64,000 bases of DNA from Yamagishiella unicocca (taxonomy: Eukaryota > Chlorophyta > Chlorophyceae > Chlamydomonadales > Volvocaceae), in contig BDSL01000111.1 in NCBI GenBank assembly GCA_003116995.1, forward strand, positions 62,001 to 126,000, in the 5' to 3' direction. Of the stretch, positions 38,578-57,587 are shown one piece after another. Each line of letters opens with the position of its first letter. Within the stretch, counting starts at the first letter, position 1. A program made the position numbers and the translations under genes. The notes under the pieces are model-generated. The model was not told where the DNA came from. It ran no database searches and was given only the letters and a program-made list of their open reading frames with translations.

Positions 38578-39928
38578 ATGGCAGTGCCGGCGCCAGTCGC
38601 GATCGTGGCGTTGAGCTGCCTCGTCATTCTTCTCGTGGAAGTGCTCACGTTTCTTTTTGTCTCGAGTTCCACCGGATTCAAGCGGCTAGTTACGGATATT
38701 GAACGGACAAGCAAGGTGGGGCCGCGTGCTGCCGTTCCTTTAGCACATATATGCACGCGCATGGGAACGTGAATTGACTTATTTCTGCAGGCCCAAACCA
38801 CCCGCAGCATGTAATATCCGGAGATTTTGTTGCAAGGGGCACGGTCATGGGATTGCAGCTATTTCTTGTCGCGTTCTGCCCTCGAAACCCGCATGGCCTG
38901 CACACCCCCACGTATGGCTAGGTTGCAGCATTATTCACTTCGCAGGCCAAATGCAGCTTGCTACATCTCTCGAAACGTACCCCGCGCACCATTATTCATC
39001 CATGAACTACATGGCCATTTACCCCAGCACAGTACCGGTATCACCGATTGCCTTGTGCTTGTGTAAACAGGAGCTGGAGCGCTTGTCGGCAGCCGGCGCT
39101 GCCGCCACCACGCCCGCTCAGAAGAAGCGTGAGCGTACACTTGAGGTCCAGCTCACTTATATGAGCCGCGACATCTACTTCTACCGCATGAAGCAGTACG
39201 CCATCATGTCAGCGGCGCTGGCGGCCATGTTCTACGTGTTGCGCACCTGGTACATGGGCAAGTCGGTTGCCACGCTGCCCTTCGTGCCCATGTTTCCCTT
39301 CTCGAAGCTGACGCACCAGTGGCTGGAGAAGCCAGGGCCCACTGACTGCAGGTGGGTCACTGCGATTGGAGCAAGACTCCAGTGGGGTCTATATCGATTA
39401 TGGCTGGGGAGCGTTCACATCGGGCCCAGGGATGATGCATTCGATCCGTGGATTGGTAGAGCTTGGAGTCCGCACGTGACACGGGGGGGATGCCCCAATG
39501 TTCACGGTACCGCCCAAATAACCCACCAAATGGAAACGACATGATGCCGATCTGGAGGCTGGCGGTATTGTGTGCATCAACGTCAGAAAATGCGTACTAT
39601 CTGCCAGGACGACTGGATAGCTTCATCCACTGCTGCGTTCGTGACCTTTTCCGAGGGGCCTGGCTGTGTAGGCTCCAGTGGGTTCGGCCGCTGGTGCAGT
39701 AGCCTTTGCACCCTCGGATGCGTATGGGACGGCCGAACATGTATCCCATTTCCTGCACGCGCCCCTCCTTACAGCTTCATGTTCCTGTACGTGGTGTGCA
39801 ACGTCGGCATCAAGCCCAACGTCGCCAAGCTGATGGGCACGCAGCTCCCGGCCAGTGTGATGAAGGCCACAGACATGCAGAGCATGACGGCGCGCTTCTC
39901 GCGGTTAACGACGGGGAAAGGCGCCTAA
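38578..39928 (+). CDS. TMCO1: TMCO1, ER membrane insertase/calcium-load channel family (Oxa1 superfamily)
   Basis: Three exons join in phase: 38578-38715, 39071-39351, 39775-39928, giving 190 aa, close to the 188 aa of animal TMCO1. An N-terminal membrane segment (about residues 6-31, IVALSCLVILLVEVLTFLFV) is followed by KRLVTDIERTSK and a charged coiled coil to about residue 80. Then come MKQYAIMSAALAAMFYVL, VATLPFVPMFPFSKLTH and, across the last splice, TDCSFMFLYVVCNVGIKPNV, each matching the corresponding block of animal TMCO1. The family belongs to the YidC/Oxa1/GET1/EMC3 group; TMCO1 is part of the ER translocon for multipass proteins and was also reported as a calcium leak channel. A TGTAA at 40262-40266 gives a 330-nt 3' UTR. 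It is divergent from the LRR gene and followed by DHX15 on the same strand. Confidence 0.94.
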
Positions 39929-40261
39929 GCACCATGCAATAGTACGGGTTGCGGGCAAGAGGATGCCATGTCGGCTTATGGTTCGAGCAGGGGGCTGTGA
40001 TCACCGCGTTCCAGACGCGTATGGTGTGGGCACGGGTTTGGTGCATCTATGCCCGCCAACTAGGTTATTTGGACTGAAAAAAGGAAGTGCCTCCATGATT
40101 TGGCCTCTACATGAAGCTGCGGGTTTCTGATGATCAGCGCCGACAGCGGAATAAAACAGCTGCTGTCATCAGCGAGCAGGCCAACTTGCCAATGAACTTG
40201 GCGGGCCTTCTGCTATGCGCCCCGACCAGCGCTGTCACATTCGTTCGGTCATCTCTGCTGA

Positions 40262-40266
40262 TGTAA
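40262..40266 (+). terminator. Poly(A) signal TGTAA of TMCO1
   Basis: First TGTAA after the stop at 39926-39928, and about 220 bp before the start of the next gene. Confidence 0.7.
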
Positions 40267-40440
40267 CTACCCATTGATCATGCTCCTGGGACCGATGAAA
40301 GCCTGGCAGACTAGGGTACGGCAGCGGCGTATAATCGGAAATTCAGCATATAGACGCCAAAACGTCAAGCACAGCGCTAAGCATTCCTTAAAGTTGAATT
40401 TAACTACTTCTAACACAAAATTCCAAGCCTTTGCTCCTAA

Positions 40441-48436
<7,996 letters not shown>

Positions 48437-48823
48437 GATCTGCTGCGTTTCATTGGCAGATGTGTCGTTTTCGGCAAGTTGACGGTAGCTTTTAAGTTAG
48501 ACGCGATAGGAGGCCTGTCGCCTGGCATTTAGGCAATGATGGGCATTTGGGCTAGAAGAGTGTGATTTTGGTTGAGGACAAGAGAGGCAGAGAGAGGGAG
48601 AGCGCAAATTGTGGTATGCTGCAGTCATTAGATTTCCTGCAATTCACAGCTGTAGCGATGTTACGTGAACCCACGTGGTAGATACTAGCAGGCGGCCGTA
48701 TAGCATGCAGTCCTCAGCATATCCAGTGGTCAGCCATTGGAATGCGAAGGGCTAGGCTGGTTCTGCGGCTAGGTTGGACTGTCCGAGGAATGGGGGAATG
48801 TTCATACAAAGGCGTAGGTGCTG

Positions 48824-48828
48824 TTACA
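48824..48828 (-). terminator. Poly(A) signal TGTAA of the small secreted-protein gene
   Basis: Minus-strand TGTAA about 320 nt beyond the stop at 49147; it lies inside the predicted DHX15 3' UTR, so the two transcripts would overlap. Confidence 0.55.
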
Positions 48829-49036
48829 AGGCCCGCGCCCATGGTCGTGGGTGTCCGATCAATATACCGGTAGTAACGAGTAATTTCGGTGGTGTTGAAC
48901 AACGAGACAGTCCGTTTACGTGATCGCCATTGCGGCGGCGTCTGCAACAGGTTTGTACGTGCATGCACACATGTTCATGTGAGTGCCGCGCCTTCCTGAC
49001 GTATTGGCACCGATGATGTGGTGCAGCGCGGCGCAG

Positions 49037-49041
49037 TGTAA
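49037..49041 (+). terminator. Poly(A) signal TGTAA of DHX15
   Basis: First TGTAA after the DHX15 stop (48434-48436), about 600 nt downstream, only 106 bp from the stop of the convergent gene. Confidence 0.65.
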
Positions 49042-49146
49042 GGTATATATCACCATGAAGCCGTTGGTGGTTAATAATATACAACATTTCGTAAAAAGTG
49101 GCAGGTTTAACCCGAAACTCTGGTGTCGGTGCCGCAAAGGAAAACC

Positions 49147-50304
49147 TCATAGCTCCTCCTTGTCATGTTGGATGCCGTGCTTCTCAATCAGATGAGGGAT
49201 GTAGTCGTGAGGAATCTTGCCCGCGAAGGCGGCAGCTGCCTCCGGATGACCGTCCTGTCGCACGGCATGCAAATAGGCCTTATCTTAGGGGCATCCGAGG
49301 CGCGGAACAAGCATTTGTGAGGGCTAGAGGATTGCCAGTCGCGCAATTTGGCACTACCAACTCTCCCGACAGACCGCAAAGGACATAGTGAAATGGGAAC
49401 GTAACTTTCAACGCAGACTACCATTGCGAACGTAACTTTCAACGCAGACTACCATTGCACGAAACTGATGCCGAGCACCTATTTTTATGTCCACGGGACG
49501 AATCCCCACCTTGTGCAATTGGCGCCACTCTATGTAGCGCTTGACCTCTGGGTGCTCTTTCAGGCCGTCCTACGGACGTCATGTCGGGAGCAATTGAATT
49601 GGGTAGGTTGTTTGCGCTGGTTATTTGATACTAGCCAGGAAGAGGTGCGCCCTTGGTCATCCATCCACTCTCTATTTGTCGGAAAAGACATGGCCACAAA
49701 CCTGGCCGTTAAGAGAAAACACAGCGTCCTTATCACCGAGAGGAATAGCGGAATCACTGAAGGTCCATCTATCAAGTTCACGCCGGAGGGGCTGGGATAC
49801 ATACTGCGCCCTCTCGGGGTTCCCCCTGACGCCGCAAAGCCCATGCCAACAAAGCGGCTTGGCAGCATGGCGACTACGCCCCGAAACCCAGAGAGAAGCT
49901 ACGCCTGATTTATTCACGACTGACGTCTCCCTTATTTCCGAAGCCATCCCCCTCAACCTGTCAACACTCAGACGACGGCCTGACAACGTAACGGAAACCT
50001 CGGCTTCCATCGACCACCCACACCCTTAAACAACCGACCTTGTGCTTTTCTTTGTGCCTAATGTATTGTGGGTCGTGGTGCTTCATGTACTCTTTGATTT
50101 CTTCATCTGAAAGCCCTGCAGTCTGCGAAGCCAAGGGTACACTGAGCACATGTGAAATACTGCGGCAGAAGCAGAGGCTCCAGCACCAGGACACACCTTC
50201 AGCCCTCGCCGCTTGTCGTGCATTGAAGCCTCAATATGCAGAAGCAGAGCTAGCAGCACCACCGCGGCCATTAGGCAACGGGAAGCTGACTTGCACCCCG
50301 ACAT
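49147..50304 (-). CDS. Small secreted/ER-lumen protein, 119 aa, family not recognised
   Basis: Four exons, all separated by phase-0 introns, join to 119 aa: 50304-50197, 50122-50039, 49569-49510, 49254-49147. Every junction has GT-AG ends and no exon contains a stop. Exon 1 is a signal peptide (LMAAVVLLALLLHIEA) followed by SMHDKRRGLK. Exons 2-4 are short, highly charged, His/Lys/Glu/Tyr-rich modules: LSDEEIKEYMKHHDPQYIRH, DGLKEHPEVKRYIEWRQLHK, and DGHPEAAAAFAGKIPHDYIP with HLIEKHGIQHDKEEL at the end. Exons 3 and 4 both start DG-x-x-x-P-E/A, suggesting exon duplication. The C-terminus KEEL resembles KDEL-type ER retrieval signals (inference). No Cys in the mature part. It is head-to-head with EMC5. 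I know no family for it. Confidence 0.75.
49405..49460. repeat. 31-bp tandem duplication in intron 3 of the small secreted-protein gene
   Basis: GAACGTAACTTTCAACGCAG followed by ACTACCATTGC occurs twice in a row. Confidence 0.9.
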
Positions 50305-50683
50305 CCTGACAAACGTTCGGGAACTGTGTCCTTATCCGGTATGCCGTAAACCTAATAAGTGGAATAACGTAGTACTGCAGATTGAACGTTATGCAACCTT
50401 ACAGGAAGGTTAGCCGTCATAAGCACATGCCAGCTTACTGCTAATGCAGGACGGATGTTAATGTATATCGTACGCGCATCATGGACTAACCTGCGAATTG
50501 GCAACCTCCTGCTGTACATATTAGTAGGCACCTCCTTTGCATAATCGTTTGGAGTGAACTATATCGTCATCTGGAACAGAAACATTGCACAAAGGCTCGC
50601 AGCCCTGCTGCTCTTGTTTATCATCGCGTGAAGCAGGCACAATTATAGCCTGAACGATACCTTGTTATTTACGTGCCGCAAGC
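50305..50683. promoter_or_regulatory. Bidirectional promoter region between the small secreted-protein gene and EMC5
   Basis: 379 bp separate the two start codons, which point away from each other. No individual element was assigned. Confidence 0.5.
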
Positions 50684-51478
50684 ATGAGGCTCAGCACTGG
50701 CGGTCTTTTGACACTGGCGGGCTTAGCCGGGCTGGTGCACACGACCATCGCCGTAATTCAATGTGAGAATACGATCTGTGGAAACTCGTGCCGATGCTCC
50801 GTTGCTGATCCTGTTCGCCGTCACCACCAACTCCTCTTTGGCAACTTGCCTCGCAGACCGGCAATTGCTCAAGCTTTCGCAGGAAGAGTTTGAGGCGCTA
50901 CCAGCAACCATTGTCCTGGAGCTTGGTGTTTCGGCAATCGTGGCCATGTTGGGTACGTCCTAGGACCAGGGGGGCCGAGCGGCGTGTAGCGTGTTGTATC
51001 ATTCGCCTCGCCCCGCATACTAAGCCTAACGACGTGCGTTTCCTACAGGTGCGTACTTGTTAGCTGGACCAATCAAGGTAGTCATCATGCCGGCGAAGGG
51101 CAGGTGCGTCCGGGATCTCCTAGCATGCCAGGTGGCACACGGGGTTTCATAGGGTTTCGTAGGGCGCCTGTTCAGTACAACGGAGGCTGGTGCGGAGGGC
51201 AAGGGGTCTTGTGCGCTGTAACTTCCGGTAGGTTTACAGTTGCATCGCAGCCAAGTTTCCATGGCTGTCCTGACATGCGATCTGTCAGTATTCTGTGTTT
51301 TTTGTTCCCTTTCGTACCCACCGTGCTAGAAAATGCCTCCTGTCAACACCTACCGTCGCCAATGTGCTGGTCAACTCGCAGGAACATGGACATTGGCTCC
51401 CTACGTACCGACTTGATCTCCTTCAACACGAGGAGCAGAGCGATGCCCCTAGACATACCTCCACTGCAGACACACTAA
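50684..51478 (+). CDS. EMC5: ER membrane protein complex subunit 5 (EMC5/MMgT)
   Basis: Four exons join in phase to 108 aa: 50684-50762, 50857-50952, 51049-51103, 51382-51478. The protein opens with a membrane segment (LLTLAGLAGLVHTTIAVIQ), then YRQLLKLSQEEFEALPATIV, the family's conserved charged loop, and a second membrane segment (VLELGVSAIVAMLGAYLLAG). It ends with IKVVIMPAKGRNMDIGSLR and LISFNTRSR, matching the end of plant/animal EMC5, where FNHRGR is typical. Length is as expected (105-130 aa). EMC5 is a core membrane subunit of the EMC, which inserts tail-anchored and multipass proteins into the ER; the name membrane magnesium transporter reflects an older assignment. A TGTAA lies at 51806-51810. 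Confidence 0.92.
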
Positions 51479-51805
51479 AATGCATAATGTCTGTGCGTTG
51501 GCAGTTTGTAGGACCATTTACTCACCTCCAGGAGCAAGTGGGGTAAAACTAATCGCCTCTGGCTGAATTAGACGTACGGGGAGAGGTAGTGCTGACAACA
51601 GAAGCATATCGGAACTCTTGTATATCGAGTGCTTTTAAGCAGCAACGGGAAGGAAAAGCGATAGACTGCTGCGAGGGTACAGAGGTCACGAGCTGACAGG
51701 CATGGCAGGGTCTTCGAATGACGTAAGCTGCCATCGCTTGGCTGACGTGCGACGCTACGGGTGTCGGCTGCTGGACTGTTTGGTGTAGGACATTTCGGGA
51801 CTAGC

Positions 51806-51810
51806 TGTAA
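51806..51810 (+). terminator. Poly(A) signal TGTAA of EMC5
   Basis: First TGTAA after the stop at 51476-51478, 330 nt downstream; a second one is near 52018. Confidence 0.65.
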
Positions 51811-52304
51811 GGATGTAGATTCGCCCATTTGGGACGCACCCGGCGCTTTTACAGCTAGCTACATAGTCCAGGTTTCACTGGGTTCCTGCGTGTCAGCGTC
51901 GTCGAAGCACGCATCTAATTGTTCCACTCGTAGTACACGGCCAAGGGCGAGTTTGAATTGCACACGATGCTTGTTGCTGGAATTGGCTGGCATCGCATGC
52001 AGATGGCGACCAAACTGTGTGTAACGTTTTCTTGGGGGCAAGAGCTCTCGCACCGTCCGCAGAGGCCACAGGTGCCGTGAAGGAGCTGTAAGACACTCGC
52101 TTATACCAATACCGCTCAGATAAGCTGGTTAATGGCTGAATGGCATGCCGGTAGTATGAAACTGTAGTATAAAATTGTAGTAGGGCCCTCTTAACACTGC
52201 ATGCACGTCATGCGACTTGGTCCGCCAATGTTCTGCTTACTCTGTATTCTTCTACAAATATTGTATAAACAGCTTAGCATAACTTTATTAGCTTCTTTCT
52301 AAAC

Positions 52305-55300
52305 ATGGGTCCTGCCTTCGCGGTGGTGCTCCCAGGCCTCGGTGAGGTCAAGTCTTTTGATGAGCTGGGCAAGAAGTATCAGGACTGGCTGTCTACGCAG
52401 GAGGTATCACTCCAGGTTCTGCTGACTGGCCTGCAGTCGGCGGTACAAGGTGGTGTTCTCGGCTATATGTTCGGCAGCATTAGCGGAATAGACCCTACCC
52501 AGAATGGCGCAGTCAAAGCGCCGAACCCAGCTCTGGATAGCATTGCAAAGGCGGGTCCATGGGGATCAGCGCGCAACCTGGCCGCCTTGACCGGTGTCCA
52601 GGCCGCCGCCAGTCTGGCGATCAAGAAAGCGAGGAACGGCAAGGAGGACGTGTACAGTGCGTGAGTTACCTATATTTACGAAGCCTTGTTATTCATTGCG
52701 CTGTAGCATGCAACGCGGAACGTGCTTACCTGATCAACTTGTTGATCGCAGGATGGGCGCATCTTTCTTGTCAGGCGTGGCCTACTCCCTCGTGAGCGGA
52801 TCACCAAATCCGATACAGAGCGCTGTCACGACTGGTGCGGCGTTTGCTCTGTTCAACGGTCTCATCTACCAGGTGTGTGTGTGTGTGTGTGTGTGTGTTT
52901 TACGAGTCACCGCCGTGGTATCCCAGGAGAAGTGGTAATGAATTATAGGGTTAGGGGTGGGTAGGTATAAAGCTTCATAAGCCGGGATTACGTGTACCCG
53001 GAAGGCTGTGACTGGGCAGCGGCCAGGTTGCGGAACAATACGCAGGTGCTTGTGCTAGTCACCGCTGAACATCATAGAGCTCAAACGGAAATGTTTGTAT
53101 GCATATGAAGACCTCTGGTTCCCTACTGCTTATCTTGGATTAGAGCAAGTGGAAAGGGGATGAAGGCTGTGTCTCGTACAATATAATTGTGCCCTCCTAC
53201 GTATGCGCTGTTTTGGCACATGTGCTTGTTTTACTCCACGACAACACTACGCCTGTTGTGTACATTCTGTACACGAGCTGACACGGCACACACTTATGCT
53301 TCTGGATGATGTATTCCGATTGCTGTTGTGCTGACTAAACGTTTGCTTCCTTTAGGTGGGTCAAGCCTTCAAGCCTGAGTTTGCGGATACTGAGTACGAC
53401 CGTGGCAAGTACATGCTCAAGACGCTGGGCCTGACGGTCAGTGATATGGAAGGGAGCGGGAGGGGGTACGGAAGCAGACATACCGACCCTTGCGGACCGG
53501 CGATAGACTCATGGCTAACTGGTGTGCCACGTTGAAGCGCTCCAGCTCAGGAGGAATAGTTCATATAGCCACGGCGCTGGCTAAAGCTAACGTGTTTCCA
53601 TACCACTGGATGAACAGCAGAAAGAAGAGCAGATGGCATTGCATAGCCTCGTTAATAAAATTATCTGGCCTGGATTTGTCCCTTCAGAAATACGCCGACA
53701 ACCTTAAGAAGGGGCTGCTCACGGATAACACCATCATGCTGTGGAACGATAGGTGAGTAATTCTACGGTCCATCACTTGAGGAGGGGGATACGGTCGTTT
53801 GGCAACGGTGCTTGCCAATGGGGCACGGGGAGCGAGCTGTGATGGTTATGTCTCGTTCGGTGTATTGGCGAAATAACCAACAAAGCCATGCCGACAAACT
53901 TAATATATCACCACTCACAATCTGAGCTCGCTCCCTGGCTTTTCCATACACTCAGCCCACATCAGCGACTCATGGTTGCAGTCCATTTCTTGTTCACATG
54001 TCCTGCCTGCACACACGAACGTGCATTGTTGAAGTCTTTCCTTGCACGTCAGAATCTGCACTATGGGCAGGCAGGGAAAAAAACGCCACCAAATTGTAGC
54101 CACGTACCTCGTCGGCTGCATCATTACTAGCACGCGCCTGCGTTGCTGTCTGGCGGCAGTGCTGTCCTGGAGCAAGGGTTAGGCCATGTGCACGTTAAGC
54201 AAGAAGAGGAGCGCAATGATGGTTACGTCTCGTTCGGTGTATTGGCGAAATAACCAACAAAGCCATGCCGACAAACTTTATTTATCACCACTCACAATCT
54301 GAGCTCGCTCCCTCGCTTTTCGCATACATTCAGCCCACATCAGCAACTCATGGTTGCAGTCCATTTCTTGCTTCCATGTCACTATCGCCCATGTTCTGCC
54401 TTCGCACACGAACGTGCATGGTGGAAGCCTTTCCTTGCACCGTCGGAACCTGCACTATGGGCAGGCAAGGAACTAAATGCCATCAGGACGCAAATTGTAG
54501 CCACGTACCTCGTTGGCTGCATTATTACCAGCACTCGCCTGCCTCGCTGTCGGGCGGCAGTGCTGTTGTGGCGCAAGGGTTAGGCCATGTTCACGAAGAA
54601 GAGCGCAATGATGGTTATGTCTCGTTCGGTGTATAGGCGAAATAACCAACAAAGCCATGCCGACAAACTTTATATATCACCACTCACAATCTGAGCTCGC
54701 TCCCTCGCTTTCCTCATACACTCGGCCCACATCAGCAACTTGCGGTTGCACTCCATTTCTTGCTTCCATGTCACTATCGCCCATGTTGTGCCTTCGCACA
54801 CGAACGTGCATGGTGGAAGCCTTTCCTCGCATCGTCGGAACCTGCACTATGGGCAGGCAAGGAACTAAATGCCATCAGGACGCAAATTGTAGCCACGTAC
54901 CTCGTTGGCTGCATTATTACCAGCACTCGCCTGCCTCGCTGTCGGGCGGCAGTGCTGTTGTGGCGCAAGGGTTAGGCCATGTTCACGAAGAAGAGCGCAA
55001 TGATGGTTATGTCTCGTTCGGTGTATAGGCGAAATAACCAACAAAGCCATGCCGACAAACTTTATATATCACCACTCACAATCTGAGCTCGCTCCCTCGC
55101 TTTCCTCATACACTCGGCCCACAATCAGCAACTTGCGGTTGCAGTCTGTATCCATGTCATTGGCGCCACGTGGCAAACAAAATGCATTTATTTGCATGGT
55201 CAGGAACCTACCCTAGCAAGTGCAGGAATAGGTCGCCAACAGGAAACACACTGAACCATGTTCCTCATTAGTTGCATCGATCACCCGTGTCATGTTTCCG

Positions 55301-56203
55301 TGTCGTTTGGCGGCTAGTGTATTGCCCACGTGCATGTTGGAGAACAGGAGCGCAATGATGGTTATGTCTCGTTCGGTGTATCGGCGAAATAACCAACAAA
55401 GCCATGCCGACAAATTTAATATATATCACCACTCACAATCTGAGCTCGCTTGTTACTATGCTTGACGGGGCACGAGTACAGTTCGATGCGTGGCGCCATT
55501 TGTGTTCCTTTGTTTACGCATAATGTTGCTGCGGCGCATGAGATGCCTTACGGGAAGCATACGTCCCGTACGCTGGTGTCATCGAGTTAGTGCATCATGC
55601 CATCCCTCGCATTCACGGCCGCACTGCACGCTGACCGGGCTTGGGAGGGGCCGCATCATATTGGACAGGATCAGCGAGAGCGCAATGATGGTTATGTCTC
55701 GTTCGGTGTATAGGCGAAATAACCAACAAAGCCATGCCGACAAACTTTATATATCACCACTCACAATCTGAGTGCTCTCTCGCTTTGCTCCAACCGCTCG
55801 GACCCTCTCAAGGGACGTTCAATATTATATGCCATATCATATTCGCAACCGCCTGGCTGCTACCTGGGTTGGATTGTAATCGTTTGCGCTGGCGAACATT
55901 GGCCCCCTGTGTAGCGCACCCAGCCTTACGAATGCTTTGGTCCTTACACAATTCCTTTGCGTTGGTACTCCTGGCGTCCTCGTGCTGTGAACAAACACCC
56001 TGTCTGCCGCCATTGCCATTGCCGTACCTGTACGCAGCGCTCTGGCCGAGTGCCGCATCCCGCCGGGGCCCCGGCTACTTATCCTGCATCAACTCGACAC
56101 GTACCGCAACCCCAGCAACATCTTGAAACCAGCGCTACCATTGCCGCCGCTTCCACCACAGCCGCAGCCCGTGGCGGTGGCTGCTGGCATGTCTGGGCGG
56201 TAG
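52305..56203 (+). CDS. Tim17/Tim22/Tim23-family protein with C-terminal SAM-like segment (HP20/HP30 type)
   Basis: Five exons join in phase to 262 aa: 52305-52660, 52752-52872, 53356-53436, 53688-53752, 56038-56203. The first three carry the four-helix Tim17 domain (about residues 35-165: LQSAVQGGVLGYMFGSISG, GPWGSARNLAALTGVQAAAS, MGASFLSGVAYSLVSGSPNP, TTGAAFALFNGLIYQ). Exons 4 and 5 give YADNLKKGLLTDNTIMLWND joined to SALAECRIPPGPRLLIL, the SAM-like C-terminal signature of Arabidopsis HP30/HP30-2. The last exon sits 2.3 kb away behind a repeat array, and is proved by the uninterrupted SAM motif across the junction. In plants these proteins are channels for precursors lacking a transit peptide at the chloroplast inner envelope, or lie in mitochondria; which applies here is not shown. 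A GT dinucleotide run follows the exon 2 donor. Confidence 0.93.
53830..55790. repeat. ~390-bp tandem repeat array, 6 units, in intron 4 of the Tim17-family gene
   Basis: The core ATGTCTCGTTCGGTGTA, followed by GGCGAAATAACCAACAAAGC and a TTTATATATCACCACTCACA block, recurs with its TCTCGTTCGG at about 53851, 54228, 54620, 55012, 55367 and 55697. Spacings are 377, 392, 392, 355 and 330. The two central units are nearly identical. Copies contain the same short minus- and plus-strand open frames, which are artefacts. Confidence 0.95.
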
Positions 56204-56772
56204 AGTGTCTCCGGGCTTCCAGGGATGGGGTTACGACTGGAGGCGGGGCACATGCTGCTGAGTGCAGGGTAGACACAGGGATTTACGGCAATTTTGAACC
56301 TCGTATTTGGCTGTGTTCAGCACATGACGATTGCGGGCTCATGAACTAGTTACTCTGGAACAGAGTAGATATATGCACTGTAGACCAAATGACAAGAATT
56401 GCCCTCCGACGAACAGATTATAGGTGTGTGTAGGCGTTCTTACGATGCGTACTGAATGGCGACCGTGGCTGGACGGCGTGCCTCCAGCAGGTAGTACCTT
56501 CGTTTGGGAGGTTTGGCACCAGGTTTGCAAGTTCACACCAAGTGCGGTAATGACGGCTGGGGACGTTTATATGGTTGCACATTATTGCTCTGTTGAAGCC
56601 TATGATAGCGTACCCCTTTGACCAGGTTTTGACCAGTACACAGTGACCCATGGCTTAAGTGGCCATGGCGTTTGAAGGACCCACAATTTGTGGGGTCGTT
56701 CATTGTTTTGCGCTGCTGTCTAGGCGCTCGATGTTCGTTGCCGAATGTTTGGCGGGGGCCTCTCTGCGCTGC

Positions 56773-56777
56773 TGTAA
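56773..56777 (+). terminator. Poly(A) signal TGTAA of the Tim17-family gene
   Basis: First TGTAA after the stop at 56201-56203, about 570 nt downstream. Confidence 0.6.
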
Positions 56778-57587
56778 CTTGCGGCGGCTAATTGCGTACC
56801 ATGTGGTCGCCTGTGCCTGGTTTCTGAGCGTGCGCAACCTCGATATGAAGAGCATATGACAGGATGAGAGGGCGTCACGTTGATGTCCGCTAACTTGTGA
56901 GGGCTCTGGGCTTACGCTGGCGCGTTCATTCTTTGTCGCCCCGGCTATGTCGCTGTAACCGTAAGGGCGTTGAGTACTAGTATACCGGTACTACGCCTCC
57001 TGCAGGTGGCATCCTGACGGCCCCGAACACCCAAAGTTTTGTGCAATAATACACTGGAGCTATAAGTTCGCCGGGGCTAACGGACATCTTGTTACTAAGT
57101 TAGCTAGTATGGAGGTACAGCGTGCTACCGGTATGCAAAGGCATCCATGCCTCGCAGCAGCTGAGCTCTGTTCAGCATGTGTAACTGGATGGGAGGACTA
57201 TCGGCGACTAAAGGGCAGGCCCGTATATACTCTGGTCAGTGATATTAGTGACGCCCCAAGCAGGCAAGTACCTGCTTGGTTGGGTTGTTTAAATAAAGAT
57301 ATGATAAGATAGGGACTAGGTTCGCGCCATCCCATTACCTTCATTGCAGGCGCAGCTTCACGAATGGCCCGAAGTGGCTTCTCGCGCTCTTGCTACTGCT
57401 ACCCCAACATCATCAACATCACTAACATATCCCACCTTCTGGTGACATGTATTTTCAACCCGATCATGCACGGCTCCGTTGCCCCATGACGGATGTACGC
57501 ATGACAAATGTGTTTACGGAATGGGTTTCGGCGGTGGCAGATTTTGTATGAACGCCAGAAAATAGAGCTCCTACCCTGCGAACAATT
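56778..57587. other. Intergenic/5' region of the discoidin-domain gene
   Basis: No recognised gene; it must include the promoter of the following plus-strand gene. The palindrome GCAGGCAAGTACCTGCTTGG-type repeat near 57259-57280 is short. Confidence 0.5.

Noticed and set aside
50083..50304. Single-exon 73-aa reading of the small secreted protein
   Set aside because: It reads through a good donor (AAG|GTGTGT) into intron. The spliced model gives a consistent charged protein with all phase-0 junctions.
57355..57450. Candidate last exon for the Tim17-family gene reading SFTNGPKWLLAL
   Set aside because: The exon at 56038-56203 continues the SAM-like motif exactly (SALAECRIPPGPRLLIL) in the required phase.
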